A stretch of DNA of 64,000 nt from Gammaproteobacteria bacterium (GCA_021773235.1 JAJFKL010000041.1:1-64000); one strand, 5' to 3'. Shown: positions 27,094 through 36,970, numbered from the stretch's first letter. Numbers and translations are program-made. Notes: generated from the letters alone by a model not told the origin.

Positions 27094-27795
27094 TCATTCG
27101 AGAAACTTGCCCTTTTTATTTTGACTATTGTAAACAAGCAAGAGTAAAGAAAAACTAACAAAAGGAAGCAAACATCGTTTAATCCAATCAATTATTCTTT
27201 TCTTTTCCGCACTAGCAAGATCAGGCGTGTATAGAATAATATTGAGGCTTCGACTTTGAAAAAATGTGTTAGTTACATCTGGGTTAAACAAAACATCAAT
27301 CTCTGATCCTGCTGGAAATTTCCGACTAACCTTAGATGCAGAAATATTTTTAATATCCACCAGTGATTGGTCGGCCAAGCGAGTGGTAGTGCCATCAACA
27401 TCACCTTTCAAACTCCACTGCAATCCATCTTCTGTGTTATTGGTAAAACTAAGTGCTGATACGGTAAAGGTTCCTTTCTCATAACCATCCAGACTGAACA
27501 AAATGATAATACTGGCCAGTAGAATGATGCTATTGATAAACAACCATACGAAAGAAAGAAAAACCCCAAGGCCAAGTATCGTTTGTACTTTTGAATAAGG
27601 TTTCAATTGCGGAGTATTGACTACCGCAGATGCTTTCTGATTAAGCTCCCCCTCAAGATTATTAGCCAAGAAGTCCTCTACCGCAGTTTTAGCCTCTAAC
27701 AAATTCATGCCCGTTTCTTCACGCAAGAGTTTGATAGCTTCAAGTTTGCGATTCTGCTTTAACTCATGGGCGACTCTTCTAGATATCTCAGTCAT
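27094..27795 (-). CDS. L7/L12 C-terminal-like domain fused to a DUF3592-like membrane protein
   Basis: The first 45 residues resemble the C-terminal domain of ribosomal protein L7/L12 (a K-x-E-A-I-K-L-L-R-E-x-T-G-M-x-L-x-E-A-K pattern, then VEDFLANN). After residue 70 the sequence changes to a membrane segment (VFLSFVWLFINSIILLASIIILF), a periplasmic DUF3592-like region (FPAGSEIDVLFNPD) and a second membrane helix near the C-terminus. The L7/L12-like module may mediate protein contacts, not translation. Function unknown. Confidence 0.65.
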   Translation of the reverse strand: MTEISRRVAHELKQNRKLEAIKLLREETGMNLLEAKTAVEDFLANNLEGELNQKASAVVNTPQLKPYSKVQTILGLGVFLSFVWLFINSIILLASIIILFSLDGYEKGTFTVSALSFTNNTEDGLQWSLKGDVDGTTTRLADQSLVDIKNISASKVSRKFPAGSEIDVLFNPDVTNTFFQSRSLNIILYTPDLASAEKKRIIDWIKRCLLPFVSFSLLLLVYNSQNKKGKFLE

Positions 27796-27910
27796 GTTTA
27801 CTCTTCAATTTTCCTACAAATTATTTTCCGCTTTTTCTTTACGCTTTTTCTTTACGCTTTTTTATTCTTTCATCTTCTCTTGAAAGTAAATACCACCAAT
27901 CGGGCTTTTC

Positions 27911-27930
27911 GTGGTCTGTCCCCGATTATC
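27911..27930. repeat. Dispersed GTGGTCTGTCCCC-type repeat
   Basis: Reads GTGGTCTGTCCCCGATTATC. It shares the GTGGTCTGTCCCC core with copies at 37663, 38532, 40912 and 44894. Confidence 0.6.
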
Positions 27931-28039
27931 CCGATTGTTATATAAGTGAGACAAGAAGTAAAAGAGACAGACCCCTATAATTTAATACACTATAATTCTA
28001 AGAGTAAATTAATAATAATCAGAATTAATAGATATCCAA

Positions 28040-29632
28040 ATGGAAGCTAAAATAAAAAAACCCATTCCTTTATGGGGCTGGCCTCTGCTTATATTACTTC
28101 TTGGTGCCTCTGGTCTAATATTATCATTTATAGGTAGTGATTTTGTTATTGCCAATGCACATTGGTCAGATGGAATTTGGTGGGGTATTGCTGCAGGTAT
28201 TCCATTAGCCTTCAGTCTTTGGTCTTGCCGAGTTCGTTCTGAATCACTTACATTAATTGTTGCTATTTTCTTTTTCTTCTTCATCCAGGTTAATACTCAA
28301 ATTAATTACTACAGTAAGAGTAAATCAGAGTTATTTACAATTATTCAAAACGCTGAGGACAATGAATGGCCTAATGAATGGAAGCAATTGGATAGAGATA
28401 CGCTATACAATACTTTCACAGAACAAAGAATCAACACCTCTGGCTTTAAATGGTTAGACCATTTACGAGTTCAAGCAGATATCGGTGTTATTAGAGTTGA
28501 ACAGCAAGGCCACCGAAAATATGGTGGTCGTAAAGGTGTCGAAGTTTATCGACAAGGGTTCTGGATGTGGTGGGGCTGGTTCATCTGTTATTTATTACTA
28601 GCTGTAGGCTGTTTTTTTGGCATGGCTGGCTCTAGTTTTATTGACAAGGAAGAATCAAAAGAAAAGAAAGTGGCGGATATCATTGTAGGCCGCATGACCA
28701 AGGTTCTAAAAGAAAAAGGACTTTCGGACGAAAACATTCGCAACATCACTCAGAGACAAAAAAATTATTACAAAACTCTTAATGCTGACGAAGTTCATGA
28801 ATTATTGCCCATAGAAGATGAGAAAATAAGCAGCGATATAGTAAACGATCTAATGCTATCAAAAGAGTGGTATGTGAATTCAAAAATAGAACGCACTATT
28901 GATGAACATAAATTAGTACGCTTGAATTCCCTATTAAACAAATATTACCAAAGGACATTAAGTAATGAAGACAAATTATATTCATACTATTTAGTTTTAC
29001 TTGCTGCAGACACGTTATGTAGCAATAGCGATAATATGAGTTTCTATCAAAGCTTACTATGCATTACTGATATAGCTGAAATATTAAACATTCCTCACAA
29101 TATCACATCATTTAATACACTAGATCTGAATGGAATAAATTATAAGACACTAGCTGTTGGTGAGATTTGGGCACCACTGTTTGGCAGAGAACAATCATTT
29201 TATTCCTATAACTCTAACTGGGAATTGCTTGAAGACAATAAAGCAGACGATATCCCTGAAGAAGCTTATCTGGCAATCATTTACCAGTATTGCCATCAAC
29301 CGGACCCAAGAGGCTATGAGATGTGGCAAGGCACCACGCCATCAGAATTTATGGAGATTCTTTCACCTAAATTACGTGATGCCATTTTGACTTACCTATC
29401 TCTATCCCAATCATCATTTCCTGAACAACATTTAAGTAAATTAATGCAATTAGCCGATTGGGCTGCCTATTGGTCAGATGAACAAGCCGAAGAAATATTC
29501 AAACGCTGTATACAAGCAGGCTGGCGTCAATCACTTAGAAAGATTCCGGAGACGCCATCATGGAGAAAATTTATTGAAGAAAACGATAATACGCCTTTTG
29601 GTAATCTGAGTAATGTAGTTGAATGGTTTTAA
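28040..29632 (+). CDS. Large hypothetical membrane protein
   Basis: The 530-residue protein has two hydrophobic helices near the N-terminus (about residues 12-35 and 45-60), a third and a fourth (about 75-95 and 180-205), then a long soluble domain without cysteine motifs. The soluble part holds a KVLKEKGLSDENIRNITQRQ segment, an aromatic patch and a PDPRGYEMWQGTTPSEFME segment. I recognise no family. It may act at the inner face of the membrane. The start at 28040 has no strong ribosome-binding site. Confidence 0.6.
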   Translation: MEAKIKKPIPLWGWPLLILLLGASGLILSFIGSDFVIANAHWSDGIWWGIAAGIPLAFSLWSCRVRSESLTLIVAIFFFFFIQVNTQINYYSKSKSELFTIIQNAEDNEWPNEWKQLDRDTLYNTFTEQRINTSGFKWLDHLRVQADIGVIRVEQQGHRKYGGRKGVEVYRQGFWMWWGWFICYLLLAVGCFFGMAGSSFIDKEESKEKKVADIIVGRMTKVLKEKGLSDENIRNITQRQKNYYKTLNADEVHELLPIEDEKISSDIVNDLMLSKEWYVNSKIERTIDEHKLVRLNSLLNKYYQRTLSNEDKLYSYYLVLLAADTLCSNSDNMSFYQSLLCITDIAEILNIPHNITSFNTLDLNGINYKTLAVGEIWAPLFGREQSFYSYNSNWELLEDNKADDIPEEAYLAIIYQYCHQPDPRGYEMWQGTTPSEFMEILSPKLRDAILTYLSLSQSSFPEQHLSKLMQLADWAAYWSDEQAEEIFKRCIQAGWRQSLRKIPETPSWRKFIEENDNTPFGNLSNVVEWF

Positions 29633-29762
29633 AGCCCGAGCAATAACATAACTAAATTGGGTCTGTGTAAACCTATTCCACTTAAATTCAATTATGAAAA
29701 AATAATTAAGTGTATAATAAATAGATTGAACACCTGTCAATTACACCGCATAAAACTAGCAA

Positions 29763-30650
29763 ATGTTTCCCAACTATATTGAACCACTCTATCGACCGCC
29801 AAGCGAAGCTAATTCGCTGATACTCCAGGTAACAAACGGATGCTCCTGGAATAAGTGTAGTTTTTGCGACATGTACACAGCGCCGCAGAAGAAGTTTCAT
29901 CTAAAACCACAAGAACAGATCGAAGCTGAATTGAGCACCATCGCACGCTCTGAGAAATCGACAAGAAGGATTTTTCTAGCCGATGGCGACGTCATGACCT
30001 TATCCTTTCGACGCCTGAAAGACATCATGCGTGCGATTAATCAATATTTACCTGATGTGCAACGAGTTTCATCTTACTGTCTACCTCGAAACATTAAGAA
30101 TAAAACAGTAGAAGAATTGAGCGAATTGCAATCAATGGGCTTGAGTCTGGTCTATATAGGTTGTGAATCCGGTGATGATGAAATCCTTACAAAAATAATC
30201 AAAGGTGAAACCTACCAGTCCTCGCTAAGCGCATTGCAAAAAACACAACAGGCAGGGATCAAGCGATCAGTGATGATTCTCAATGGCCTTGGCGGAAAAA
30301 AATATAGTGAACAACATGCCATCAATTCAGCGCGTCTGATGAATGATGCTCAACCCGAATACCTCTCTACATTAGTCGTTTCATTTCCATTAGGTGTCGA
30401 AAGATTTCAAAATGATTTCGGGGGAGATTTTACCCCTCTGTCTCAAATTGAATTGATACATGAAATGGAAACACTGCTATCGACATTGCAACTGGAAAAA
30501 ACTATTTTCCGCAGCGACCATGCATCAAATTACCTTATCTTAAAAGGCACTCTTAATCAGGATCGAGATAAATTATTGCAGACCGTGCGTTCTGCAATCG
30601 CGCAACCGGGCTCTGTTCCCTTACGCCAGGAATGGCAACGTGGTCTCTGA
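29763..30650 (+). CDS. Radical SAM protein with CX4CX2C cluster motif
   Basis: The 295-residue protein has the motif NGCSWNKCSFCDMY at about residues 26-39. The spacing C-x4-C-x2-C differs by one residue from the classic CX3CX2C, a variant found in a known subgroup of radical SAM enzymes with CTxNxCxFC. Further motifs are FLADGDVM and IGCESGDDEIL in the SAM-binding half of the barrel. The length is normal for a minimal radical SAM enzyme. The substrate is not known. It stands alone and is convergent with pepE. Confidence 0.88.
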   Translation: MFPNYIEPLYRPPSEANSLILQVTNGCSWNKCSFCDMYTAPQKKFHLKPQEQIEAELSTIARSEKSTRRIFLADGDVMTLSFRRLKDIMRAINQYLPDVQRVSSYCLPRNIKNKTVEELSELQSMGLSLVYIGCESGDDEILTKIIKGETYQSSLSALQKTQQAGIKRSVMILNGLGGKKYSEQHAINSARLMNDAQPEYLSTLVVSFPLGVERFQNDFGGDFTPLSQIELIHEMETLLSTLQLEKTIFRSDHASNYLILKGTLNQDRDKLLQTVRSAIAQPGSVPLRQEWQRGL

Positions 30651-30711
30651 TGTTTTCTTTGCTGGATAAAAACAGCCAGAGACAAGACCTGAACCCGCAA
30701 CTATTAAAAAA

Positions 30712-31473
30712 CTAATTACTCTTTGTTAATTCAATTATCGGTTGAAAGTTATCAGATGGCTTTAAGGCTTGCTTCACGTATTCGCCCTGTTTCCAATAAA
30801 TGAGGTACGCCTTTTTGTACTTCTTTGATGTAAGGATACGATATTTATCATCTTTAATATGAATGGCGGCACAATTTTCTAAGGCAACAGCGACACCTCG
30901 TGTTGTTTTCATCATCCTCTTTAAGGCAGGCTGGCGGTGTTTTTCAACATCATAATGGGGACACATCAACAAATCAGCGTAATTCAAACCGGTGACTTTT
31001 ATTAAGGTCTTATTGCTCTCGTCTTTAAACTTACGCGAGTCACTATTGCCTTGTCGAAACCAACAAATCGAACCCGCACTCAAACCGCATAATACCGCAC
31101 CCCGTTTCCTGGCTTTATCTAACGCCTTATCAACACCTAATTGACGCCATAAGTTCATCATACGCAGTGTATTACCACCACCGACATAAATAATATCGCT
31201 TTGCCCAATAAGCATTTGTATTTTTCTGTTTGAAGGTCGATTTCGATACAGCAACAACTCCTGAACAGAACAACCCAAGCGTTCTTCATACTGCTTTCGG
31301 AAAGCGTCACAGTACTCCGCATTGTCTTCACTCGCAGTAGGAATAAATAACACCTTAGGTGATTTTCGTTTTGCTTGTTGAACAATGCATTGATCAATCG
31401 ATAAGGTTTGTGGTTCACGATTGCTAGGCACCATTATCTTTCCACCACCAATGGCAATAATATTTCTTTTCAT
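30712..31473 (-). CDS. Peptidase S51 family protein (dipeptidase E/cyanophycinase-like)
   Basis: The 253-residue protein has the S51 signature: a GGGNTLRMM segment followed by the nucleophile elbow G-L-S-A-G-S-I-C-W, whose serine is catalytic. It begins with NIIAIGGGKIM and has IPTASEDN after the first strand. Family members cut aspartyl dipeptides or cyanophycin. No cyanophycin synthetase is nearby, so the dipeptidase role is favoured. A shared hairpin terminator lies upstream at 31591. Confidence 0.85.
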   Translation of the reverse strand: MKRNIIAIGGGKIMVPSNREPQTLSIDQCIVQQAKRKSPKVLFIPTASEDNAEYCDAFRKQYEERLGCSVQELLLYRNRPSNRKIQMLIGQSDIIYVGGGNTLRMMNLWRQLGVDKALDKARKRGAVLCGLSAGSICWFRQGNSDSRKFKDESNKTLIKVTGLNYADLLMCPHYDVEKHRQPALKRMMKTTRGVAVALENCAAIHIKDDKYRILTSKKYKKAYLIYWKQGEYVKQALKPSDNFQPIIELTKSN

Positions 31474-31590
31474 GGTTTTAATTTATTAATTTAAACAAAC
31501 ATTATAATAGAATTATGAAAGAGTACTGACCCTTTTGATTCTGTATTGATATAACAAGAAAATAATTTCTTACAAACACCACCCATATAT

Positions 31591-31615
31591 AAAAACCGGC
31601 GTTATGCCGGTTTTT
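31591..31615. terminator. Intrinsic terminator, bidirectional
   Basis: AAAAACCGGC-GTTAT-GCCGGTTTTT is a perfect ten-base-pair hairpin with A and T runs on both sides. It lies just after the SPFH gene (minus) and can work in both directions. Confidence 0.9.
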
Positions 31616-31652
31616 ATAGTTAGTTAAAATAAGGCAACTATCAATTAGTACT

Positions 31653-32897
31653 CTATTTCTTAATACTCATATCTAGAGAGAGATCTTTAGCTGCCTTAAC
31701 ACCCATCATTTCTATAAGCATCATAGCATTTGAACCACCATCACTATGAGAATCACCCATTTGGATTTCAGGAACCCATTTTTGTTTCTCGACCGCAGTT
31801 GCAAAACGACCCATCACTCTTTCATAGGTTGCAAGCTTTTGCGCAAGCGCGCCATCGGCTTCAATGACAAGACGTTTATATGCGCCGTCACCTTCACCAC
31901 GTAGAATCTGCTCTTCTTTATATTCAGCAGCAGCTAATTTCTTTTGTTCAGCTTCCAATTTTTGTTGCCTAGCCACTTCAACACTTTTTTCGGCTGAAAT
32001 TACCGCGACTTGCTTTTCTCTTTCTGCATCAACAACAGCTTGCTCCTTAACAACCTCCTTCTCATACTTTGCTGTCATCACATTTGCTTTACCTTGTTCT
32101 TCAGAAGTAATGGCATCCTGTTTAGCTCGTTCAGCATTAGCTATAGCCGTAATAATCGCCATCGTTGCTTCGCGCTTGGTAGCGATTTGTTGGAGTGTCT
32201 TAGGCTCAAAATCCCAATCGGTTATTTGGAAACCATTTACATCAATTCCATAATCAGCTAAATCACTATCCAAGTGAACTGGCAAACCATTCTCGCCATA
32301 GCTGATAACAGGAACATTTTTTGTTACTGTTTTACCAGTACTTTCGTCTACAGTTCGAATTTTTTCTAATTTTGTCTGGAACTTACCTTTAGAAATTTGT
32401 TGGCTTGCCCATTGTGTATAGATACTACGTTTTTCTGCGTAGGCTTCCTCAGAACTCATTAAACCGGCCGTTAAGTTCATACCTTCTTCCGTAACGGTTT
32501 TAATTAATTTCTGAGAAACACCTCTATTAGACCGAAATGCTTTATGCAAATGAAGCATAGTATCTTCATCATTTGGTAAGGAAAATCGTGCTTTACCATA
32601 GACAGTACCCGTACCACCATCTTGGTAACGAACAGAAATACCTACTTGGTCAATCGATGAACCAACATCAGAATCTGCTTTGTCATAATCAAATGTAATT
32701 ACGTCGTTGTAAACTTCTGTAGTACCAAACCATTGAGGATAAATACCAGGTGTAAATTTTACATAAAGTGTTCCAGTTGGATATTGCACTACTGTTCTAT
32801 GACCAGCATTGTTGATTCCGAATGCCATAAAACCAATCGCTAACGTTCCTACAAACAATAAACCAACAACTAATAACTTAGCGGGAATTCTATCCAT
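31653..32897 (-). CDS. SPFH/Band 7 domain membrane protein
   Basis: The 414-residue protein has one N-terminal helix (about residues 8-30). A stomatin/prohibitin-type domain follows, with VVQYPTGTLYVKFTPGIYP and a VTFDYDK-like strand, and then a very long alanine- and glutamate-rich coiled coil (about 225-345, including AEREKQVAVISAEKSVEVA). It ends with a glycine/serine-rich patch and a short helix. Such proteins form cage-like assemblies on the inner membrane and often scaffold proteases. The small membrane protein upstream overlaps it by eight bases. Confidence 0.85.
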   Translation of the reverse strand: MDRIPAKLLVVGLLFVGTLAIGFMAFGINNAGHRTVVQYPTGTLYVKFTPGIYPQWFGTTEVYNDVITFDYDKADSDVGSSIDQVGISVRYQDGGTGTVYGKARFSLPNDEDTMLHLHKAFRSNRGVSQKLIKTVTEEGMNLTAGLMSSEEAYAEKRSIYTQWASQQISKGKFQTKLEKIRTVDESTGKTVTKNVPVISYGENGLPVHLDSDLADYGIDVNGFQITDWDFEPKTLQQIATKREATMAIITAIANAERAKQDAITSEEQGKANVMTAKYEKEVVKEQAVVDAEREKQVAVISAEKSVEVARQQKLEAEQKKLAAAEYKEEQILRGEGDGAYKRLVIEADGALAQKLATYERVMGRFATAVEKQKWVPEIQMGDSHSDGGSNAMMLIEMMGVKAAKDLSLDMSIKK

Positions 32898-33135
32898 TAT
32901 CCTTTTCCTCCTGTTTAATATTATTTTGTGAACTTATATCTTGAATTTCAGATACCACATCTTGCTGACGCACTTTTTCTTCAGCAATTTCTTTATCGAT
33001 ATCTACTAAATCACCTTCTAATTCAATTCCTCGAAGCTCTTCCAGTTTTTTATCGCGAGTTAAATAGCTTTTAAGTTGCGATATAAAAACGAACAACAAT
33101 AAAATAATTAGAAGTAAAAAAAACAATCTAAGCAT
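32890..33135 (-). CDS. Small membrane protein coupled to the SPFH gene
   Basis: The 81-residue product has one hydrophobic helix (LRLFFLLLIILLLFVFISQL, residues 2-21) and a charged coiled-coil tail. Its last codons overlap the SPFH start by eight bases, so the two are translationally linked. The arrangement suggests a small partner of the SPFH protein. No family recognised. Confidence 0.65.
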   Translation of the reverse strand: MLRLFFLLLIILLLFVFISQLKSYLTRDKKLEELRGIELEGDLVDIDKEIAEEKVRQQDVVSEIQDISSQNNIKQEEKDNG

Positions 33136-33217
33136 TATTTATCACTCCTCTATTATGTGAATTTAAGTAATTGAATTACCCTAAATATAATTATTTACAA
33201 TTCGCTATATAGGGTCA

Positions 33218-33484
33218 CTACTTTACATTGTCATAAATCATCTTTATTTGAGATGCCTTAATTGAATCAACGCCAATTACAAGAATCAGTTGTAAAAACA
33301 ATTGTGTCCCCAGTGTCCCTTTCGCAATCTTTTGCCGTAAATTTTCTTCTGTTTGAATAATCCCAAATCGCTCTTTCAGTCCCTCTGATAAGCCACGGTA
33401 TTTCACACCATGCGCTTCCATTTCAGATTTAAGAAGGCGCTTTACTACTGCACGCCATTCATGCGTATTGACTAAGCTTTCCAT
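33218..33484 (-). CDS. DUF6471 domain protein
   Basis: The 88-residue protein fits DUF6471, a short helical domain with an H-E-W-R-A-V-V-K-R-L-L-K-S-E-M opening and a K-Y-R-G-L-S-E-G-L-K-E-R-F-G-I-x-x-T-E-E-N-L segment, then RQKIAKGTLG. The helix-turn-helix-like layout suggests DNA binding, though no function is established. It lies alone between the SPFH pair and a repeat-rich spacer. Confidence 0.7.
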   Translation of the reverse strand: MESLVNTHEWRAVVKRLLKSEMEAHGVKYRGLSEGLKERFGIIQTEENLRQKIAKGTLGTQLFLQLILVIGVDSIKASQIKMIYDNVK

Positions 33485-33569
33485 TGTGATTATATCATTC
33501 TATTTGTGATGTTTATATATAATATGTGAATTATAGTTCACTTTATAGTTGACATCAAGCTAAATTGTA

Positions 33570-33700
33570 TGTCCATACATAGGGGATATTTATGTTGATT
33601 TCTGCATGGACGTGGAGCAAAGCATAGCCACAAGAACGTGGCGTAATAGAGCAATTCGGGAACAATTACTGAGAATAATTAAAAGGCTTGGACCCCTTTA
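33570..33700. repeat. Decayed intergenic repeat element
   Basis: Contains GCATGGACGTGG and, further on, CCACAAGAACGTGGCG, resembling the hairpin layout of the element at 14085-14300. It ends with GGCTTGGACCCCTTTAAATTGATT, which resembles GGTCTTTGATCCCTTGAATTGATT at 14090. Likely the same family in a decayed state. Confidence 0.4.
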
Positions 33701-33740
33701 AATTGATTGGAATACCATCTACAAAAGTATATAAATATAA

Positions 33741-34223
33741 TTAAATGAGTCTGATTTTTTTTAATTTTCGAATGATGCTCATTTTTTTAGAATTTGATTC
33801 TTCTTCGTCCTCATTGTCAATGATAAGCACATAGAATGCGATATATTCTTTACCTTGTGCTTTTACAGGTGCCGCATACGACTTAAAAAAGATACCTGAC
33901 TTTTTTATGCTTCCAGCTAACTCTAAAGGTTCTTTTTCTACTGGTGTTAAATTATATTGACTGAAAAGTGGTTTGAAAGTAGTTGGCCAATCATTTTTTA
34001 GAAGTTCCTCAGACGTTTCAATAATCTGAATAAATTTTTTCGCAGTATTAAATTCTTGACCATCTATTGTATAAAAATGATTAGTGACTTGTCCTCCACG
34101 CATTTTCTTTACATGGGAATATGTTTCGCCATTAAATTGAAAGTCTTGATTAAAAGAAGAACTTTTTATAAAGAAGAAATAAACTACTAAAACAATCACT
34201 GATATTATAATTATATTTTTCAT
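33741..34223 (-). CDS. Hypothetical membrane-anchored protein
   Basis: The 160-residue protein has an N-terminal anchor (IIIISVIVLVVYFFF, residues 4-18) and a soluble part with a Y-S-H-V-K-K-M-R-G-G-Q segment and an acidic run near the end (DNEDEEESNSKK). The region around KEYIAFYVLII is strand-like. No family is recognised and it has no cysteine. It is transcribed leftward, separate from neighbours. Confidence 0.55.
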   Translation of the reverse strand: MKNIIIISVIVLVVYFFFIKSSSFNQDFQFNGETYSHVKKMRGGQVTNHFYTIDGQEFNTAKKFIQIIETSEELLKNDWPTTFKPLFSQYNLTPVEKEPLELAGSIKKSGIFFKSYAAPVKAQGKEYIAFYVLIIDNEDEEESNSKKMSIIRKLKKIRLI

Positions 34224-34315
34224 AATATTAACCTGTAGTTTTCACCTATAGAATGATGAAAGGGCTTTGCCCCCCCTTTAATTTATCATTTTTAGTTTAG
34301 TAATTTAATTTATTT

Positions 34316-34738
34316 TTATTCATCCAGCTCAGTATTCTTCACTTTATCCTTTGTACAGATAAAGTAATAACTTAAAAATGACAGACTAAATAAAGGAATA
34401 AATGCACCAAATATTATTTTTGCTTTCATCACATCATCACCAAAACACAGAAAACTAACTAGCGCAGCGAATAGTAACGATACGATAACTCCTGCGCTCA
34501 CTTTTCGGGTCAATGTCGTCAGGGATGCCCATAGTGGAAGAACGACCACGACATTAATTAATCCAAAGGCAACAAAACCAACACCGAATAACAGCACTTC
34601 AAAAACAATGGGAATATAAATGGAATCCGGGCGGGTCATAAGCTGAATGGATTGTGGGATGGTAAATAACAACGCAGCAATAACCGTTGGATAGATGGCT
34701 ATTTTTATACTCATAAATGATTTTAGATCTAATGGCAT
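34316..34738 (-). CDS. Membrane protein, 140 residues
   Basis: The product has four hydrophobic helices (about residues 10-28, 42-70, 78-98 and 103-125), a charged tail KDKVKNTELDE and no recognised motif. It is likely an inner-membrane protein. It lies about 50 bases downstream of the SLC13-like transporter gene on the same strand and could be part of its transcript. Confidence 0.55.
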   Translation of the reverse strand: MPLDLKSFMSIKIAIYPTVIAALLFTIPQSIQLMTRPDSIYIPIVFEVLLFGVGFVAFGLINVVVVLPLWASLTTLTRKVSAGVIVSLLFAALVSFLCFGDDVMKAKIIFGAFIPLFSLSFLSYYFICTKDKVKNTELDE

Positions 34739-34789
34739 TTAAAAAAGTCCTATTTGAGCATACTTATTATTAACATAAATATCGGAATA

Positions 34790-36565
34790 CTAAAGTGGCC
34801 AAACCACTAAGATCATAGGAATACCGACTAACACCACAAGGATTTCCAAAGGCAAACCCATGCGCCAGTAGTCACCAAAACTGTAACCGCCCGGCCCCAT
34901 AATGATCGTATTGTTCTTGTGGCCTATGGGCGTCAGAAATGCGCAGGAAGCCGCAACGGCAACCGCCATTAAGAACGAATCAGGGTTGACGTTCAGTTGC
35001 TGCGCGATATCGACACTGATGGGCGCTGCAATCAAGGCAGTCGCAACATTATTCAATACATCTGACATGGTCATCGTGATCAACATAATGACCGTTAACA
35101 CAACGACCGGGGACATCCCTTGCGTCACATCAACGATGGCTTGTGCCACCAGTGTCGTACCACCACTGGACTCCAAGGCCGAACTGATCGGGATGAGGCA
35201 GGCCAGTAACACAATCACAGGCCACTCTACGGAAGTATAGATCTGAGATAAGGGAATGATTTTAAGTAACACATAAGCCACCACCACACCCATTAATGCC
35301 ACGGGTAAATACAGCCAACCGACACTTGCGACAATAACAGCCAATGCGAACAGGCCCACTGCCAATATCGCCTTGTGGCGTTGGATGACTTGTAATCCGC
35401 GTTTAGCCAGAGACAGACAACCCAACCACGTTACGACATCGGGTAACTGATCTTCTGGCCCGAGTAATAATAAAATATCACCCGCCTGAATCTTCAGCTT
35501 GCGTACGCGATCGCGAAAACGAGATCCTTTTCGTGATACACCCAGTAATGAAACACCTTGTCGGTACAATAGTCGTACATCCATAGCGGAACGCCCTTCT
35601 ATAAAAGCACCCTCCGGGACAACGACTTCAACTAAAGAAAGGTTCTCACTAACTATACTGGGCTGTTTATCCGTCCCAATGAATTTTAAACCTGCCGCAC
35701 CCACGAATTTTTCTATCGCATCCGGTCTGGCTTCGAGTACCAGGATATCGTTCTCTCTTAAAACAAAATTTCTTGCAGTGCCCGGCAAACGCTTTCCATG
35801 GCGTATCAAGCCCAATACATTGACATCAGTTTCTGTACCCAAGTCATCTAAATCGCGCAGCTGCTTATCGATGAACTTAGAATCAGCCTGAATAATGGCT
35901 TCGGCAACATAGCCCTCCAAATCCATGAGCTCTTCTCGCATATCATGTTTACTTCGATCTTGTGGTATCAGTCGCCAACCGATGGTCGCCACGTACAAGA
36001 TGCCGATACCCGCAACCACAATACCGACCGGGGTGAAATCAAACATCTGATAGGGTTCGCCTAAGGCTTGTTCACGAAACGTGGCAATGACCACATTCGT
36101 TGGCGTACCAATCAAGGTCACCATACCGCCCAGTATGGTGGCGAAAGATAATGGCATGAGCGTTAAGGCCGGGCTACGTTTCGCCTTGCTTGCTGCCTGC
36201 ATATCCACAGGCATAAGTAACGCGAGAGTCGCCACATTATTCATCAAGCCTGAAAGCGCCGCACCGATAGTCGACATGAGACCAATATGCGTGCCCAATT
36301 TGCGAGATCCATCCACCAAGAAGCGGGATAATAATTCAATCGCACCCGAGTTCGACAAACCACGACTAACAATAAGCACCAATGCGACGATGATGGTGGC
36401 AGGATGAGAAAAACCAGAGAAGACATTCTCATGCGGAATAACACCGACGACAAAGGCAATAAACAATGCGGTTATTGCAACGATGTCATAGCGAATTTTT
36501 CCCCAAAGCAATAAGGAAAAAATAAAAAAAAGCAGGCCAAACAAAAATACTTGGTCAAAGGTCAT
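34790..36565 (-). CDS. SLC13/DASS-type anion transporter with two RCK_C (TrkA-C) domains
   Basis: The 591-residue protein has six or more N-terminal helices with a GLSNSGAIELLSR segment, a central soluble part with two TrkA-C modules (about 205-290 and 300-375, with ILVLEARPDAI and ILLLLGPEDQL) and further C-terminal helices. The motifs ATILGGMVTLIGTPTNV and AFLTPIGHKNNTIIMGPGGY are the paired SNT/P-loop-like motifs of the SLC13 family. It probably moves sulphate or dicarboxylate. The hydrophobic sections make it a plausible sodium-coupled permease. Confidence 0.9.
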   Translation of the reverse strand: MTFDQVFLFGLLFFIFSLLLWGKIRYDIVAITALFIAFVVGVIPHENVFSGFSHPATIIVALVLIVSRGLSNSGAIELLSRFLVDGSRKLGTHIGLMSTIGAALSGLMNNVATLALLMPVDMQAASKAKRSPALTLMPLSFATILGGMVTLIGTPTNVVIATFREQALGEPYQMFDFTPVGIVVAGIGILYVATIGWRLIPQDRSKHDMREELMDLEGYVAEAIIQADSKFIDKQLRDLDDLGTETDVNVLGLIRHGKRLPGTARNFVLRENDILVLEARPDAIEKFVGAAGLKFIGTDKQPSIVSENLSLVEVVVPEGAFIEGRSAMDVRLLYRQGVSLLGVSRKGSRFRDRVRKLKIQAGDILLLLGPEDQLPDVVTWLGCLSLAKRGLQVIQRHKAILAVGLFALAVIVASVGWLYLPVALMGVVVAYVLLKIIPLSQIYTSVEWPVIVLLACLIPISSALESSGGTTLVAQAIVDVTQGMSPVVVLTVIMLITMTMSDVLNNVATALIAAPISVDIAQQLNVNPDSFLMAVAVAASCAFLTPIGHKNNTIIMGPGGYSFGDYWRMGLPLEILVVLVGIPMILVVWPL

Positions 36566-36736
36566 AAGATAATCTCAGATAACAAACCAATTTAAATAAT
36601 TAGTTGCTTCAGTTTACCAGTGAAACTATTTGGGTTAAATCTATGTGTTTTTGTTACAGGATTTAACCTTTTCTGTCATTTTAATTGTGCCTAAACAGAT
36701 AATATTGAATCACCCCGGTACCTTTGATCCGTGCTA

Positions 36737-36970
36737 TTACCCACTGGATTGCGAATACGCAAAAAATGCCAATGCCAGAATAACAAATCCAATAATAATC
36801 GAGAAAACAGGCCTTATCACTATATCCCCTTCGGCAATTGGGGTATTCATGCGTCTAGCTTGCTTATCACCGATATGGTTAATAACCTTCTGCATAACGC
36901 TAGTAGATTGAGTTGGAAAGACAATACAAATAATACCAATAGTAAATAAAATCAATCCGGCCAACATCAT
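36737..36970 (-). CDS. Small membrane protein, 77 residues
   Basis: The product has two hydrophobic helices (about residues 2-20 and 52-70) separated by a polar loop with a DKQARRMNTPIAEGD segment. No family recognised. It lies just upstream of the SLC13 gene on the same strand but 170 bases away. Confidence 0.6.
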   Translation of the reverse strand: MMLAGLILFTIGIICIVFPTQSTSVMQKVINHIGDKQARRMNTPIAEGDIVIRPVFSIIIGFVILALAFFAYSQSSG

